Source: UBA695 sp042691655 (GTDB taxonomy: Bacteria > Verrucomicrobiota > Verrucomicrobiia > Chthoniobacterales > Chthoniobacteraceae). From it: 64,000 nt of DNA. The DNA lies in NCBI GenBank assembly GCA_042691655.1, contig CP170506.1, forward strand, positions 5,560,389 through 5,624,388, in the 5' to 3' direction. This document shows, in pieces, positions 24,332-33,718 of the stretch. Under the pieces are notes generated by a model, which made no database searches, had not been told where the DNA came from, and worked only from the letters and a program-made list of their open reading frames with translations. Every line of letters begins with the position of its first letter. The first letter of the stretch is position 1. Position numbers and translations under genes: made by a program.

Positions 24332-25135
24332 ATGCGTCATTCTGTAAGTCTAGGAGCGGTCATTTGCATATTGCTTACGGCGCAGGCGGTTTGGGCGCAG
24401 CAGACCGTGGAGGAGTGGCAAAAGAAGACCGTCGCCGAGTTCCCCGAGATCGGGGTCAGCGGATCGCCGATGAACCTCAAATTCGTGCAGACGGTCAACG
24501 CCCTGCGAGTTTCGAATCCGGCGTTTTTCAAAACCTCCAACTGGCCCTACCTCGTCGCCCAGCAGATCGCCGGGGCCAAACCGCCCGAGTCGGCCATCAT
24601 CCCCGGTCTCACGGAGGAAAAAAAAGCCGAGCCCGCTGCCGACAATGCCGATGGGGCCATGGACGTTCGCAAGCTGGCGGCGGACTTCAAAGCCTCCCAA
24701 AGCGCCGCGAGCGCCAAATATACCGGCAAAAGGCTCACCGTGAGCGGCGAAATCCAGCGGATCACCCAGCCCGAGAACTCCGTGAGCGCCGCCTTCGTCT
24801 ATTTAAAAACCGGGGACGGCCTTCCGAGCGTCAAGATCGAGCTCAACAAGATGAAAAAGTACGCCACGGAGGTCGTGGACGACATTATTTCACATGGAAA
24901 GAATGGCTACGAATTCAGGGTCAACGATACGACGCTGGAAGTTCGCTCTCATGAAACCTCCTCCCGTTATGTCGGCCCCTACGGGCATCGGGCCGACTCG
25001 GTAAAAAACGGCACCTGGGTCCCCATTATCAGCAAAGGCGAGGCCATCAAAATCATGGGAACTTGTAGCGGAATGACTTACGGGATCACGCTCACTGGGG
25101 CCGAACTGCAACGGAACGAAAAGGAATTGCCGTAG
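24332..25135 (+). CDS. Secreted OB-fold (tRNA_anti-like) protein
   Basis: Encodes 267 aa. A clear signal peptide (MRHSVSLGAVICILLTAQAVWAQQ) directs it to the periplasm or outside. Residues about 110-245 carry the pattern KYTGKRLTVSGEIQRI ... AFVYLKTGD ... VKIEL ... GTCSG, which resembles the OB-fold tRNA_anti-like family of unknown function. The N-terminal third is a helical repeat-free region. It follows birA by 83 nt, with only weak promoter signals between them. Confidence 0.6.
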   Translation: MRHSVSLGAVICILLTAQAVWAQQTVEEWQKKTVAEFPEIGVSGSPMNLKFVQTVNALRVSNPAFFKTSNWPYLVAQQIAGAKPPESAIIPGLTEEKKAEPAADNADGAMDVRKLAADFKASQSAASAKYTGKRLTVSGEIQRITQPENSVSAAFVYLKTGDGLPSVKIELNKMKKYATEVVDDIISHGKNGYEFRVNDTTLEVRSHETSSRYVGPYGHRADSVKNGTWVPIISKGEAIKIMGTCSGMTYGITLTGAELQRNEKELP

Positions 25136-25171
25136 CTTGCAAGGAGCGGGCGGCAGCTTGTTAGGCCGATT

Positions 25172-25606
25172 TTACAACTCTTCCGGTTCGAAAATGAGCA
25201 GCCCCGAGCTGGTGGTGACGACCACCTTTTTAGGCTTGGGCGGGGGCGCTCCGAACGGCAGGAACCGCTCGGAGGTGATATGGTTGTTGAGCAACAGCGA
25301 AAGCGATGCCTCCGTAGCGAATGGCAGCGGATACTGCGCCTTGGAAAAAAGATCCGGGGTGTTTTCCACCGTCGCGAAGAGGGGAAAAGCGTAATCCACA
25401 TGCACGGCCTGGAGCTCCAGGCAGCAGGCGGAGAGGTTGGTCAGTTGCAACACGGAAATGAGCAGATAGTCGAAGGCTTCCACTCGCAAAAGGGCATCGC
25501 CGGGCGGGTGAGTCTGCCGGTAGCGGCGGATGTTCTGAGCGTAATAGGTGGGGTTGTAATACAGCCCTGGGGCAGAGTCTGGACTTCCGTTCGTTCTTTG
25601 GATCAT
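25172..25606 (-). CDS. Unknown protein, 144 aa
   Basis: The ATG at 25606 (MIQRTNGSPDSAPG) is preferred over the earlier in-frame start at 25684. The sequence is beta-rich with a Pro/Lys/Val C-terminal tail (PPPKPKKVVVTTSSGLLIFEPEEL). No signal peptide, membrane segment or known motif. It is convergent with the OB-fold gene, 36 nt apart, and divergent from eno. Confidence 0.55.
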   Translation of the reverse strand: MIQRTNGSPDSAPGLYYNPTYYAQNIRRYRQTHPPGDALLRVEAFDYLLISVLQLTNLSACCLELQAVHVDYAFPLFATVENTPDLFSKAQYPLPFATEASLSLLLNNHITSERFLPFGAPPPKPKKVVVTTSSGLLIFEPEEL

Positions 25607-25985
25607 AAGCCTGTGCGCACAGGCAAAAAGAAGGGCGCGACCCGAGTCGCGTTGGCCTGAAGGCCCTGAGAAGCCCGCCACCAAAACGCGATCGAGCCGC
25701 GCCGATACTTCGGCGTGGCTAGAGACGTTAGTGGCGGAAAATTTCTCAGGTTTTCAGTGCCCAACTTCTGCCAATGCAGATTCTTTAAGATGTAAGGCAG
25801 TACTATTGCAGAACGCTTGCGTAGCGTCAACCTTTGACCCTCGTGCCCGAGTTCGCGCCCCTCTGTTTTCACCGCCTTTTTCGTGAGTCCCTCAAGTTCC
25901 TGATAAAATCTCCACCTTCCGAACGAAAAGAATTGACCCGACCCCGCCGTCCCTGAAAACTGCCCACTTTCTTTTAAACCAGATT
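25607..25985 (+). other. Intergenic region and leader upstream of enolase
   Basis: This 379-nt gap holds no convincing gene. It contains an 11-bp hairpin (25695-25720, arms AGCCGCGCCGA and TCGGCGTGGCT with one G-T pair) and a smaller ACGCT-TGCGT-AGCGT hairpin near 25830. A -10-like TAAAAT lies at 25904-25909 with no good -35, so the eno promoter is only tentatively placed. Confidence 0.4.
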
Positions 25986-27263
25986 ATGTCTTATATCTCC
26001 GAAATCATCGCGCGCGAAATCCTCGACTCGCGCGGCAACCCGACTGTTGAAGTCGACGTGAAATTGGTCAGCGGCGCCGTGGGCCGCGCTGCCGTCCCCA
26101 GTGGCGCCAGCACCGGCGAACACGAAGCGCACGAGCTTCGCGACGGCGACAAGAGCCGCTACCTCGGCAAAGGCGTCCTGAAAGCCGTTGCCAACGTCAC
26201 CAACGTCATCGCTCCCGCCCTCGAAGGCTTCGACGCCCTCGACCAGGTGACCATCGACAAGACCATCATCGAACTCGACGGCACCCCGAACAAATCCAAG
26301 CTCGGCGCCAACGCCCTGCTCGCCGTTTCCCTCGCCACCGCCCACGCCGGTGCCGCTGAACTCGGGATTCCCCTCTTCAAGTACATCGGCGGGCCCAACG
26401 CCAAGGTCCTCCCGGTCCCGATGGCCAACATCTTGAACGGCGGCGCGCACTCCGACGCCCCGATCGATTTCCAGGAATTCATGATCATCCCGAAGAGCGC
26501 CCCGACCTTCTCGGAAGCTCTCCGCCAGATCACCGAAGTTTTCCATTCCCTCAAGAGCGTGCTCAAGAGCCGCGGCCTCTCCACCGCCATCGGTGACGAA
26601 GGCGGCTTCGCTCCCAAGCTCGACTCCGCCGAGGACGCCCTCGACTCCATCGCCCTCGCCGTTAAGAACGCGGGCTATGAATTCGGCAAGGACATCTTCG
26701 TCGCCCTCGACGCCGCTTCCTCCGAATTCTACGACGCCGAGAGCAATCTCTACGTCTTCAAGAAGTCCGACGGCTCCAAGCGCACTGGCGCCGAACTCGT
26801 TGACTACTACAAGGCCCTCGTCGCCAAGTACCCGATCATCTCCATCGAAGACGGCTGCGCCGAAAACGACTGGACGACCTGGAAGCTCCTCACCGACGCG
26901 CTCGGCGACAAGATCCAGCTCGTCGGCGACGATCTCTTCGTCACCAACGTTGACTTCCTCCGTAAGGGCATCGCCCAGGGCGTTGCCAACTCGATCCTGA
27001 TCAAGGTCAACCAAATCGGCACCCTTACCGAGACCCTCGACGCCATCGAAATGGCCAAGGAAGCCCGCTACACGTCGGTCATCAGCCATCGCTCCGGCGA
27101 GACGGAAGACACGACCATCGCCGACATTGCGGTGGCCACCAACGCTGGCCAAATCAAGACCGGCTCGCTTTCCCGTACCGACCGTATCGCCAAGTACAAC
27201 CAGCTGCTCCGCATCGAGCAGATCCTCGGCGAGAACGCCATCTACGGCGGCAAGCTCAAGTAA
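25986..27263 (+). CDS. eno: Enolase
   Basis: Encodes 425 aa, normal length. It converts 2-phosphoglycerate to phosphoenolpyruvate in glycolysis. Signature stretches are SGASTGEHEAHELRDGD, GDEGGFAPKL, the metal ligand region SIEDGCAENDW, GDDLFVTN and SHRSGETEDTTIAD. Codon use is heavily biased to C-ending codons more than in the neighbours, as expected for a highly expressed gene. It has its own terminator. Confidence 0.98.
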   Translation: MSYISEIIAREILDSRGNPTVEVDVKLVSGAVGRAAVPSGASTGEHEAHELRDGDKSRYLGKGVLKAVANVTNVIAPALEGFDALDQVTIDKTIIELDGTPNKSKLGANALLAVSLATAHAGAAELGIPLFKYIGGPNAKVLPVPMANILNGGAHSDAPIDFQEFMIIPKSAPTFSEALRQITEVFHSLKSVLKSRGLSTAIGDEGGFAPKLDSAEDALDSIALAVKNAGYEFGKDIFVALDAASSEFYDAESNLYVFKKSDGSKRTGAELVDYYKALVAKYPIISIEDGCAENDWTTWKLLTDALGDKIQLVGDDLFVTNVDFLRKGIAQGVANSILIKVNQIGTLTETLDAIEMAKEARYTSVISHRSGETEDTTIADIAVATNAGQIKTGSLSRTDRIAKYNQLLRIEQILGENAIYGGKLK

Positions 27264-27294
27264 TCGCTTCCCCGAAAGACCATGTTTTTCATGG

Positions 27295-27330
27295 CGGGCG
27301 GCATTCTTTAAGGGATGCCGCCCGTTTTTT
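27295..27330 (+). terminator. Intrinsic terminator of eno
   Basis: CGGGCGGCAT (27295-27304) pairs perfectly with ATGCCGCCCG (27315-27324) around a 10-nt loop, followed by six T. Confidence 0.95.
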
Positions 27331-27422
27331 GCCTTGGCTAAAGCGATACAGTGGCGTTATTTTTACACGAATATTCCCTCTCTTCGGAAATACGCCGGGT
27401 AGCATGTAATTTTTAACCGCAC

Positions 27423-27767
27423 GTGAACGGGACCTCCTATGGCGACATTGAGCGGGGACGCAGCGACAGCGCGTTCCAGGTACTCAACCGTTTCCTGATC
27501 TTCGTGATCATCCTCGGCGTGTGCGTTGGCGGCGTGATCATGTCAGTTCCTATCATCAAGCAGTACCGGGAGCAGAGCGAGAAAATCAGCCGCCTCCAGA
27601 ATGACCTCGGCCGCGAAAAAGCCCTCAATGCGCGGCGTATCCGGGAGGAGCAGCTCCTCAAAAACGACCCGACCTACCTGGAGATTGTTTCCCGCGACCG
27701 GCTTGACGTGATGAAGCCGGGTGAGACCATCATTCACCTCGATCCGCCGAAGAACGGGAAAAATTAG
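27423..27767 (+). CDS. FtsB/DivIC-like septum formation initiator protein
   Basis: Encodes 114 aa from a GTG at 27423, the only usable start before the membrane helix. It has a short cytoplasmic N-terminus, one transmembrane segment (about 24-46, LIFVIILGVCVGGVIMSV) and a periplasmic coiled coil with heptads (REQSEKISRLQNDLGREKAL), then the NDPTYLEIVSRDRLDVMKPGE end typical of FtsB/DivIC. It would bridge the division proteins FtsL and FtsQ. FtsB often follows eno in bacteria, which supports the call. Confidence 0.85.
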   Translation: MNGTSYGDIERGRSDSAFQVLNRFLIFVIILGVCVGGVIMSVPIIKQYREQSEKISRLQNDLGREKALNARRIREEQLLKNDPTYLEIVSRDRLDVMKPGETIIHLDPPKNGKN

Positions 27768-27777
27768 TCCTTTTTCA

Positions 27778-28287
27778 ATGAAGTTTCGTTGCGTTGCGTT
27801 CGCGTTTTTGTTGTTCGGTATTTCTGCCGCTTACTCTCAGGTTCAGCTCAAGCCCTTTCGGCCCGGCGCTCCCGCCGCGGCGGCGAGATCGCTTGCCGGG
27901 GCGTGGAAGGGGACGTTCATTTTCGAGCGGAAGGAAAACGGCGGGCGGGAAGAAGTGACCTATCTCGTCGAGATCGGGCCCGACATGGGCACCCTCAAAG
28001 TGACCGCGCTGCCGCCCTTTAGCAGCGCTCCCGATTCGCGCCTCTCGCCCCTTACCGAGGGGGCCATCCCGGCGGACTGGGACGGCGAATTCCTCCGGGC
28101 TCATTCGCAGAAAGGCTTCCAGGAGGGGAAGGCCGACGTTCTGATTTTCAAAAAATACATCCTGCGGCCCGGAGCCGACGCGCGCCACCTCGGCGTCAGC
28201 TACGAAGTGACCCTCAAGAGTACCTCCCGCCGCAGCGAGCGCAGCGACACCGTGCGCGGCCGGGGCGAGCTGGTTCGCGTCCGGTAG
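27778..28287 (+). CDS. Small secreted protein, unknown
   Basis: Encodes 169 aa from ATG at 27778, 10 nt after the FtsB-like gene. The N-terminus MKFRCVAFAFLLFGISAAYSQ is a signal peptide. The mature part (LAGAWKGTFIFERKENGGREEVTYLVEIGPDMGTLKV) looks like a beta-barrel or lipocalin-style fold, but no family is recognised. An earlier in-frame start inside the FtsB gene is ignored. Confidence 0.6.
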   Translation: MKFRCVAFAFLLFGISAAYSQVQLKPFRPGAPAAAARSLAGAWKGTFIFERKENGGREEVTYLVEIGPDMGTLKVTALPPFSSAPDSRLSPLTEGAIPADWDGEFLRAHSQKGFQEGKADVLIFKKYILRPGADARHLGVSYEVTLKSTSRRSERSDTVRGRGELVRVR

Positions 28288-28312
28288 ATTTTTCCCCCTT
28301 TCCCCATCTCCC

Positions 28313-29350
28313 ATGATCATTCGCACCCTCTCGTATCCCAGAGCTGGCCTTATCGGCAACCCTTCCGACGGTTACTACGGCAAAACCATTTCCGCCTGCT
28401 TCAAGGGCTTCCAGGCCTCCATTGAAATGTGGGAGAGCCCCTCGATCGAGCTCGTTCCCAGCCGCCGCGACCACTCCGTTTTCGAAAGCATCGAAAAGCT
28501 GCACCGCGACGTAAAGCAGCACGGGTATTACGGAGGATTTCGGCTGCTCAAGGCGACGATCAAGGTCTTTTACGACTACTGCCTGCGCTACGGCATCGAG
28601 CTCGACGGGCGCAAGTTCACGCTGCGCTACAGCTCGGACATTCCCTCCCGTGTCGGCCTGGCCGGGTCGAGCGCCATTATTACCGCGTGTGCCCGCGCGC
28701 TCATGGCCTTCTACGGCGTCTCCATTCCGCGCCACCTGCTGGCCAATCTGGTCTTGAGCGTCGAGAACAACGAGCTGGGCATCCCGTCCGGCCTCCAGGA
28801 CCGCGTGGCCCAGGCCTACCAAGGCGTGGTGTTCATGGATTTCGACCGCAAGTATCTCGAATCGCGCGGCTACGGCGAATACACGCTGCTCGATCCCGCT
28901 TCGCTCCCCTCCCTTTACGTGGCCTACCGCGCCGAGCTTTCCGAAGGCACCGAAGTCTTCCACAACGATATCCGCGCCCGCTGGAAGGCCGGGGAAAAGG
29001 AGGTCGTGGACGCCATGACGTTCTGGGCCGACCTTGCCGAGCAATTCAAAGCGGGTCTGCTCAAGGGCGATGTGAAGCTGCTCCACCAGCTCATGGACGC
29101 CAACTTCGACCAGCGCGCCTCGCTCTACGACGTGGGCGACGGCAACCGCGAACTGGTGGCCACCGCCCGCAAGGCTGGGGCCAGCGCCAACTTTGCCGGA
29201 AGCGGTGGAGCGATTGTCGGTATTTTCGACGGCGACGAAGGCTTTGCCAAATTGGAGAGCGCGTTTGAGCCCAAGGGCATCCGCGTTCTGCGCCTCAGCC
29301 TTACCGAACCGCTCTGCGATAAGCAGGCCTTCCCCGCCACCGTCCGATGA
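28313..29350 (+). CDS. GHMP-family kinase, glucuronokinase-like
   Basis: Encodes 345 aa. GHMP motifs are present: N-terminal RAGLIGNPSDGYYGKTIS (10-27), the phosphate-binding loop PSRVGLAGSSA (111-121) and C-terminal ASANFAGSGGAIVG. The NPSDGYYGKT start is the mark of glucuronokinases, which make glucuronate 1-phosphate from glucuronate and ATP in plants. The next gene overlaps by 4 nt and encodes a uridylyltransferase, so the pair could form UDP-glucuronate. Other GHMP sugar kinases with similar motifs are possible; substrate identity is inferred. Confidence 0.7.
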   Translation: MIIRTLSYPRAGLIGNPSDGYYGKTISACFKGFQASIEMWESPSIELVPSRRDHSVFESIEKLHRDVKQHGYYGGFRLLKATIKVFYDYCLRYGIELDGRKFTLRYSSDIPSRVGLAGSSAIITACARALMAFYGVSIPRHLLANLVLSVENNELGIPSGLQDRVAQAYQGVVFMDFDRKYLESRGYGEYTLLDPASLPSLYVAYRAELSEGTEVFHNDIRARWKAGEKEVVDAMTFWADLAEQFKAGLLKGDVKLLHQLMDANFDQRASLYDVGDGNRELVATARKAGASANFAGSGGAIVGIFDGDEGFAKLESAFEPKGIRVLRLSLTEPLCDKQAFPATVR

Positions 29351-30180
29351 AAGCCGTTCTTCCCGCCGCCGGTTGGGGCACCCGTTTCCTGCCCATCAGC
29401 AAAGCCGTCCCGAAAGAGATGCTCCCGCTCGGAGCCAAACCGGTGATCCATTATGTGGCCGAGGAAGCCGCCGCTGCCGGTTGCACGGACGTCCTCATCA
29501 TCATCAACCAATCCAAGGAAGCCATCCGGCGCTACTTCGAGCCCGACCCGTTTTTCGAAGGCATCCTGGAGCGCGCGGGCAAGCTGGAGGCGCTGGCGGA
29601 ATTCCGCAGCCCGGCCGGGCTCGCCCGTTTCCAATTCGTTTACCAGCCGGAAATGCGCGGTCTGGGGGATGCCGTGTTGATGGCGCGGGAATTTGTGGGC
29701 GATGAACCTTTTGCCGTCATGCTGGCCGATACCGTCATCGCCGGGCCCTCGCCGCTGGGCCGCATGGTCGAGCTGGCCCGCACCCAGGGCCGCTCATGCG
29801 TGGCGCTGGAGGAGTGCCCGGAGGACCGCGTTTCGCGCTACGGCATCGCCGGGGGGCGCGTGGAGGAGGACGGGCTCTTTCGACTCGACGCGATGGAGGA
29901 GAAACCCGCGCCGGAAAAGGCCCCGCGCCTGCGCCGCGACGACGGGACGCAGCTGCCGCCCCACGCCTTTGCCGCACGGTACGTTTTTACCCCCGCCATT
30001 TTTGACGCGCTGCAAGATTGCCCGCCGGGCCGCAACGGCGAGATCCAGCTCACGGACGCCATGCGCACGGTGATGGAAAAAGAGGGCTTCTACGGCGCGC
30101 GCCTGGGCGGCAAACGGCTCGACATCGGCAACCCGAAGGGGCTCATCGAGGCGAACAACAGCCTGGAGGCGCTCGGGTAA
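29347..30180 (+). CDS. UTP--sugar-1-phosphate uridylyltransferase (GalU family)
   Basis: Encodes 277 aa. It joins UTP with a sugar 1-phosphate to form UDP-sugar and pyrophosphate. Motifs: AAGWGTRFLPISKAVPKEMLPLGAKP (7-32) for nucleotide binding, LADTVI in the metal region and GEIQLTDAMR near the C-terminus. The ATGA overlap with the kinase gene suggests the substrate is the kinase product, probably glucuronate 1-phosphate, and not glucose 1-phosphate. The TAA stop coincides with the start of the mosaic repeat. Confidence 0.85.
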   Translation: MKAVLPAAGWGTRFLPISKAVPKEMLPLGAKPVIHYVAEEAAAAGCTDVLIIINQSKEAIRRYFEPDPFFEGILERAGKLEALAEFRSPAGLARFQFVYQPEMRGLGDAVLMAREFVGDEPFAVMLADTVIAGPSPLGRMVELARTQGRSCVALEECPEDRVSRYGIAGGRVEEDGLFRLDAMEEKPAPEKAPRLRRDDGTQLPPHAFAARYVFTPAIFDALQDCPPGRNGEIQLTDAMRTVMEKEGFYGARLGGKRLDIGNPKGLIEANNSLEALG

Positions 30181-30573
30181 TACCACGTCTAGGTATCAAT
30201 GAGCTTCTAGCGATAACAGGCTCGGCAATTGAGACAGATCCCCATGCCCTGCAGAGGGGCTCCACGCGGCATGAAAAAGGGGGGGATTCTATTCTCACGC
30301 AAAGGCGCAAAGAGTCCTGCCTTTCTTTGCGCCTTTGCGTCTTTGCGTGAGCCCTCTGCCTTTTTTCTAGGACACCTATTTGCGGCTTAGGATGAACAGG
30401 ATTACGTCGATAGCCTGCGAGAGCTGGATAGTATTCGGGAAACAAGATCTGAAAAATCCTGTAAATCATGTCAATCTTGTTGCTGTCAAAAAAATGCCGA
30501 GCTTCTCTGCTTACAAACCGGCAGGACTCCCCCCAAAAAAGCTCCTGTTCATCCTGTCTAAAGACTCTTTTTT
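30178..30573. repeat. Mosaic intergenic repeat, copy 2 (modules A - C inverted - B - D)
   Basis: The whole gap between galU and the RND genes is repeat. Module A (30178-30231) matches 38876-38928 at 47 of 53 positions. Module C (30233-30388) is the palindromic element in reverse orientation relative to copies 1 and 3. Module B (30389-30487) begins GGATGAACAGGATTACG and matches 38942-39033. Module D (30488-30573) contains GCTCCTGTTCATCCTGTCTA and matches 39198-39281. In copy 3 the order is A-B-C-D with C in direct orientation. No gene is present. Confidence 0.85.
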
Positions 30574-30588
30574 AACCGGAAACGGGTA

Positions 30589-33500
30589 TCACAACGCCTC
30601 GGAAACCGCCGGGGCCGTGCGGGGGCGACGGGCGGAGAGCCTTACCTTCACGCGAACGAACGCGCGGTGGAGGCGGTCAAAGAAGAGGTAGACTACTGGC
30701 GTCGTGTAGAGCGTCAGCGCCTGCGAAAAGAGCAGCCCGCCCACAACCGCGATGCCCAGCGGGCGGCGCAGCTCCGAGCCGATGCCGTAGCCGACCGCCA
30801 GCGGCACCGAGCCCAGCAGCGCCGCCATGGTGGTCATCATGATCGGGCGGAAGCGGATGATGCAGGCTTGGTAGACGGCTTCCTCGGGCGACATCCCCTG
30901 GTTGCGTTCGGCGTCGAGGGCGAAGTCGACCATCATGATCGCGTTCTTTTTCACGATGCCCATAAGGAGGATGATCCCGATGAACGAAACCAGCGAGAGA
31001 TCGTAGCCGCAGTAGATGAGCGCCAGCAGCGCCCCCACGCCCGCCGAGGGGAGGGTCGAGAGAATCGTGATCGGGTGGATCAGGCTCTCGTAGAGCATCC
31101 CGAGCACGATGTAGACCGTTACCAGCGAGGCGAAAAAGAGCAGCGGCATATTGGACATGGAGGCCTTGAAGACCTGGGCCGTCCCCTGGAAGCTCCCCTG
31201 CACGCGCGAGGGGATGCGCAGTTCCTCCTTGGCCTTTTGCACCAGCTCCGTGGCCTCGCCGAGCGAAACGCCGGGGGCGAGGTTGAAGGAAAGTGTGACG
31301 GAGGGGAACTGCCCCTGGTGGTTGACGGAAAGGTAGGCGTTGCCAAAGCTGAACTTGGCCACGGCGGAAAGCGGGACCTGCTTGCCCGCGCCGGATTTGA
31401 CGTAAATGCGGTTTAACATCGCCGGGTCCATCTGCTCCTTGGGCGAGGCTTCCATGACGACGTGGTACTGGTTGTAGCGCCCGTAAAGGGTGGCCACCTG
31501 GCGCTGGCCGAAGGCGTCGTACAAAGTGTTATCAATGTCCTCCGGGGAGACGCCCAGGCGCGAGGCGGCGTCGCGGTCGATCTGCACGTTGGCCTGGAGG
31601 CCGCCGGTGAGCTGGTCGCTGGTGACGCCGGTGAGCTGTGGGAGGCTCTTTAGTTTTTGCAGGAGCTTGTCGGACCAATGGTTGAGGTCGCTCAGGTCGG
31701 CGCATTGCAGCGAGTACTGGAACTGCGTCTTGGAGCTGCGGCCTCCGACGCGAACGTCCTGGGCGGGCATCATGAAGAGGGTGATCCCCTCCACATGGGC
31801 GAGCTTGGGCAGCAGGCGGTTGATGACTTGATTCGCGCTGATTTTGCGTTCCTTCAGCGGCTTGAGCGAGATGAACATGCGGCCGTTGTTGACCACGTTA
31901 TTGCCCCCGGTGAACGAGCCGAGATCGGCCACCGCGGGGTCCTCCATTACGATCTGGGCCACGCGGCGTTGCAGCCGGGCCATGGTGGTGAAGGAAACGT
32001 CCTGGGCCGCCTCGGTGGTGCCCATGATGAGCCCCGTGTCCTGCTGCGGGAAGAACCCCGTGGGTACGACGCGGTAGAGCGCGACGGTCGCCACCATCGT
32101 GGCCACGGTCACCCCGAGCATGAAGACCTGGTGGCGCAGCACCCACTGGAGGCCCCGCTCGTAACCGGCTAGCAGGCGGTCGAATCCGGCTTCGAGCGCG
32201 CGGGCGAACGGCCCCGGGGGCGGGTAATCGGAGTCCTTTTTCAAGAACCGGGAGCAGAGCATCGGCGTCAAGGTCAGCGAGACGACGCCCGAGACCAGGA
32301 TGGCCAGGCTGAGGGTCACGGCGAACTCGTGAAAGAGCCGCCCGATGAGCCCGCCCATGAAAAGCAGCGGAATGAAGACGGCCACGAGCGACGTGCTCAT
32401 TGAGATGACTGTGAAGCCGATCTGCCGCGCCCCCTTGAGCGCCGCTTGCATCACGTTATCGCCCGCCTCGACGTGGCGAAAGACGTTTTCGATGACCACG
32501 ATGGCGTCGTCCACGACGAACCCGACGGAGACCGTGATCGCCATCAGCGAAAGGTTGTCGATGCTGTAATGGAGCAGGTACATGCCGCCGAAGGTCCCGG
32601 CGAGCGAAAGGGGCACGGTGATGCTGGCGATGAACGTCGGCCAGAAGCGCCGCAGGAAGAGGAAAATGACCATGACCACCAGCGCGATGCTCAAGACCAG
32701 CGAAAGCTGCACATCCTCCACGGAGCCGCGGATGGTCTGCGTCCGGTCCATGATGACTTTGGTTTCGATCGCCGGGGAGATCCATTTTTGCAGCTGCGGC
32801 AGCGCGGCTTTGATCCGGTCCACGGTTTCGATCACGTTCGCGCCGGGCTGCTTGAAGATGATCATCAGCACGGCGGGCTGGTTGCCCGCCCACGCGGCGA
32901 GGCGCTGGTTCTCGACGCCGTTGATCACCTTGCCGAGCGCATTGAGGGTGATCGGGGTGCCGTTGGTCTGGGTGACCACCAGGTTGCGGTAGAGGTCGGC
33001 GTCGAAAAGCTGGCCGTTGTTTTGCAGGGTCAGCGCCTGGCTGTCGCTCTCCAGTGAGCCGAGCGGGGCGTTGACGTTCACGCTTCCCAGGAAGGTGCGC
33101 AGGTCTTCCAGGGAGAGGCTTGTCGCGGCGAGCGCGGCGGTCTGGATCTGGACGCGGACGGCCGATTTTTCCGCGCCGTTGATGTTGACCTGGCTGACCC
33201 CTTCGACCTGGCAGAGCTTCTGGCCGATCACCTGGTCGGCGGCTTCGTAGAGTTTGCTCGGCGTGAGGGTCTCGGACTGGAGCGCCAGGATCATGATGGG
33301 CGCGTCTGCCGGGTTGATCTTGCGGTAGGTGGGGTTGCTGGGAAGGGTGGTGGGGAGGTCGTTGACGGCGGCGTTGATGGCGGCCTGGACGTCGCGCGCG
33401 GCGCTGTTGATGTTGCGCGAAAGGTCGAACTGGATCGAAATGGAGGTGCTGCCCAGGTTGCTGGCCGAGGTGAGCTCCGTGATGCCGGAGATTTGGCTCA

Positions 33501-33711
33501 AGCGGCGCTCCAGCGGCGCGGCCACGGCGGAGGCCATGGTGGCGGGGTCCCCGCCCGGCAGCGAGGAGGAGACGTTGATGACCGGGAAATCGACGCGCGG
33601 CAGCGAGGCCACGGGCAGAAAGTGGTAGGCTGTAATCCCCAGCAGCGCGAGGCCGATGGCCAGGAGCGAGGTCCCGACGGGCCGCTTGATGAATGGCTCC
33701 GAAAGGTTCAT
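30589..33711 (-). CDS. RND efflux pump subunit, MdtC-like
   Basis: Encodes 1040 aa with the twelve-helix RND layout and two large periplasmic loops. The proton relay Asp pair is in SVGFVVDDAIVVIEN. The C-terminal tail carries basic residues (RLSARRPRT). It is the last gene of a three-gene set with the related pump 33719-36823 and the adaptor 36830-38176. Two pump subunits in tandem indicate a heteromeric MdtBC-type transporter that exports drugs or bile-like amphiphiles. The outer-membrane factor (TolC) is not here. Confidence 0.92.
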   Translation of the reverse strand: MNLSEPFIKRPVGTSLLAIGLALLGITAYHFLPVASLPRVDFPVINVSSSLPGGDPATMASAVAAPLERRLSQISGITELTSASNLGSTSISIQFDLSRNINSAARDVQAAINAAVNDLPTTLPSNPTYRKINPADAPIMILALQSETLTPSKLYEAADQVIGQKLCQVEGVSQVNINGAEKSAVRVQIQTAALAATSLSLEDLRTFLGSVNVNAPLGSLESDSQALTLQNNGQLFDADLYRNLVVTQTNGTPITLNALGKVINGVENQRLAAWAGNQPAVLMIIFKQPGANVIETVDRIKAALPQLQKWISPAIETKVIMDRTQTIRGSVEDVQLSLVLSIALVVMVIFLFLRRFWPTFIASITVPLSLAGTFGGMYLLHYSIDNLSLMAITVSVGFVVDDAIVVIENVFRHVEAGDNVMQAALKGARQIGFTVISMSTSLVAVFIPLLFMGGLIGRLFHEFAVTLSLAILVSGVVSLTLTPMLCSRFLKKDSDYPPPGPFARALEAGFDRLLAGYERGLQWVLRHQVFMLGVTVATMVATVALYRVVPTGFFPQQDTGLIMGTTEAAQDVSFTTMARLQRRVAQIVMEDPAVADLGSFTGGNNVVNNGRMFISLKPLKERKISANQVINRLLPKLAHVEGITLFMMPAQDVRVGGRSSKTQFQYSLQCADLSDLNHWSDKLLQKLKSLPQLTGVTSDQLTGGLQANVQIDRDAASRLGVSPEDIDNTLYDAFGQRQVATLYGRYNQYHVVMEASPKEQMDPAMLNRIYVKSGAGKQVPLSAVAKFSFGNAYLSVNHQGQFPSVTLSFNLAPGVSLGEATELVQKAKEELRIPSRVQGSFQGTAQVFKASMSNMPLLFFASLVTVYIVLGMLYESLIHPITILSTLPSAGVGALLALIYCGYDLSLVSFIGIILLMGIVKKNAIMMVDFALDAERNQGMSPEEAVYQACIIRFRPIMMTTMAALLGSVPLAVGYGIGSELRRPLGIAVVGGLLFSQALTLYTTPVVYLFFDRLHRAFVRVKVRLSARRPRTAPAVSEAL

Positions 33712-33718
33712 GCCGAGG

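Noticed and set aside
25603..25872. 89-aa minus-strand ORF upstream of enolase
   Set aside because: Overlaps the start of the 144-aa gene in another frame; no ribosome-binding site, and composition is not protein-like.
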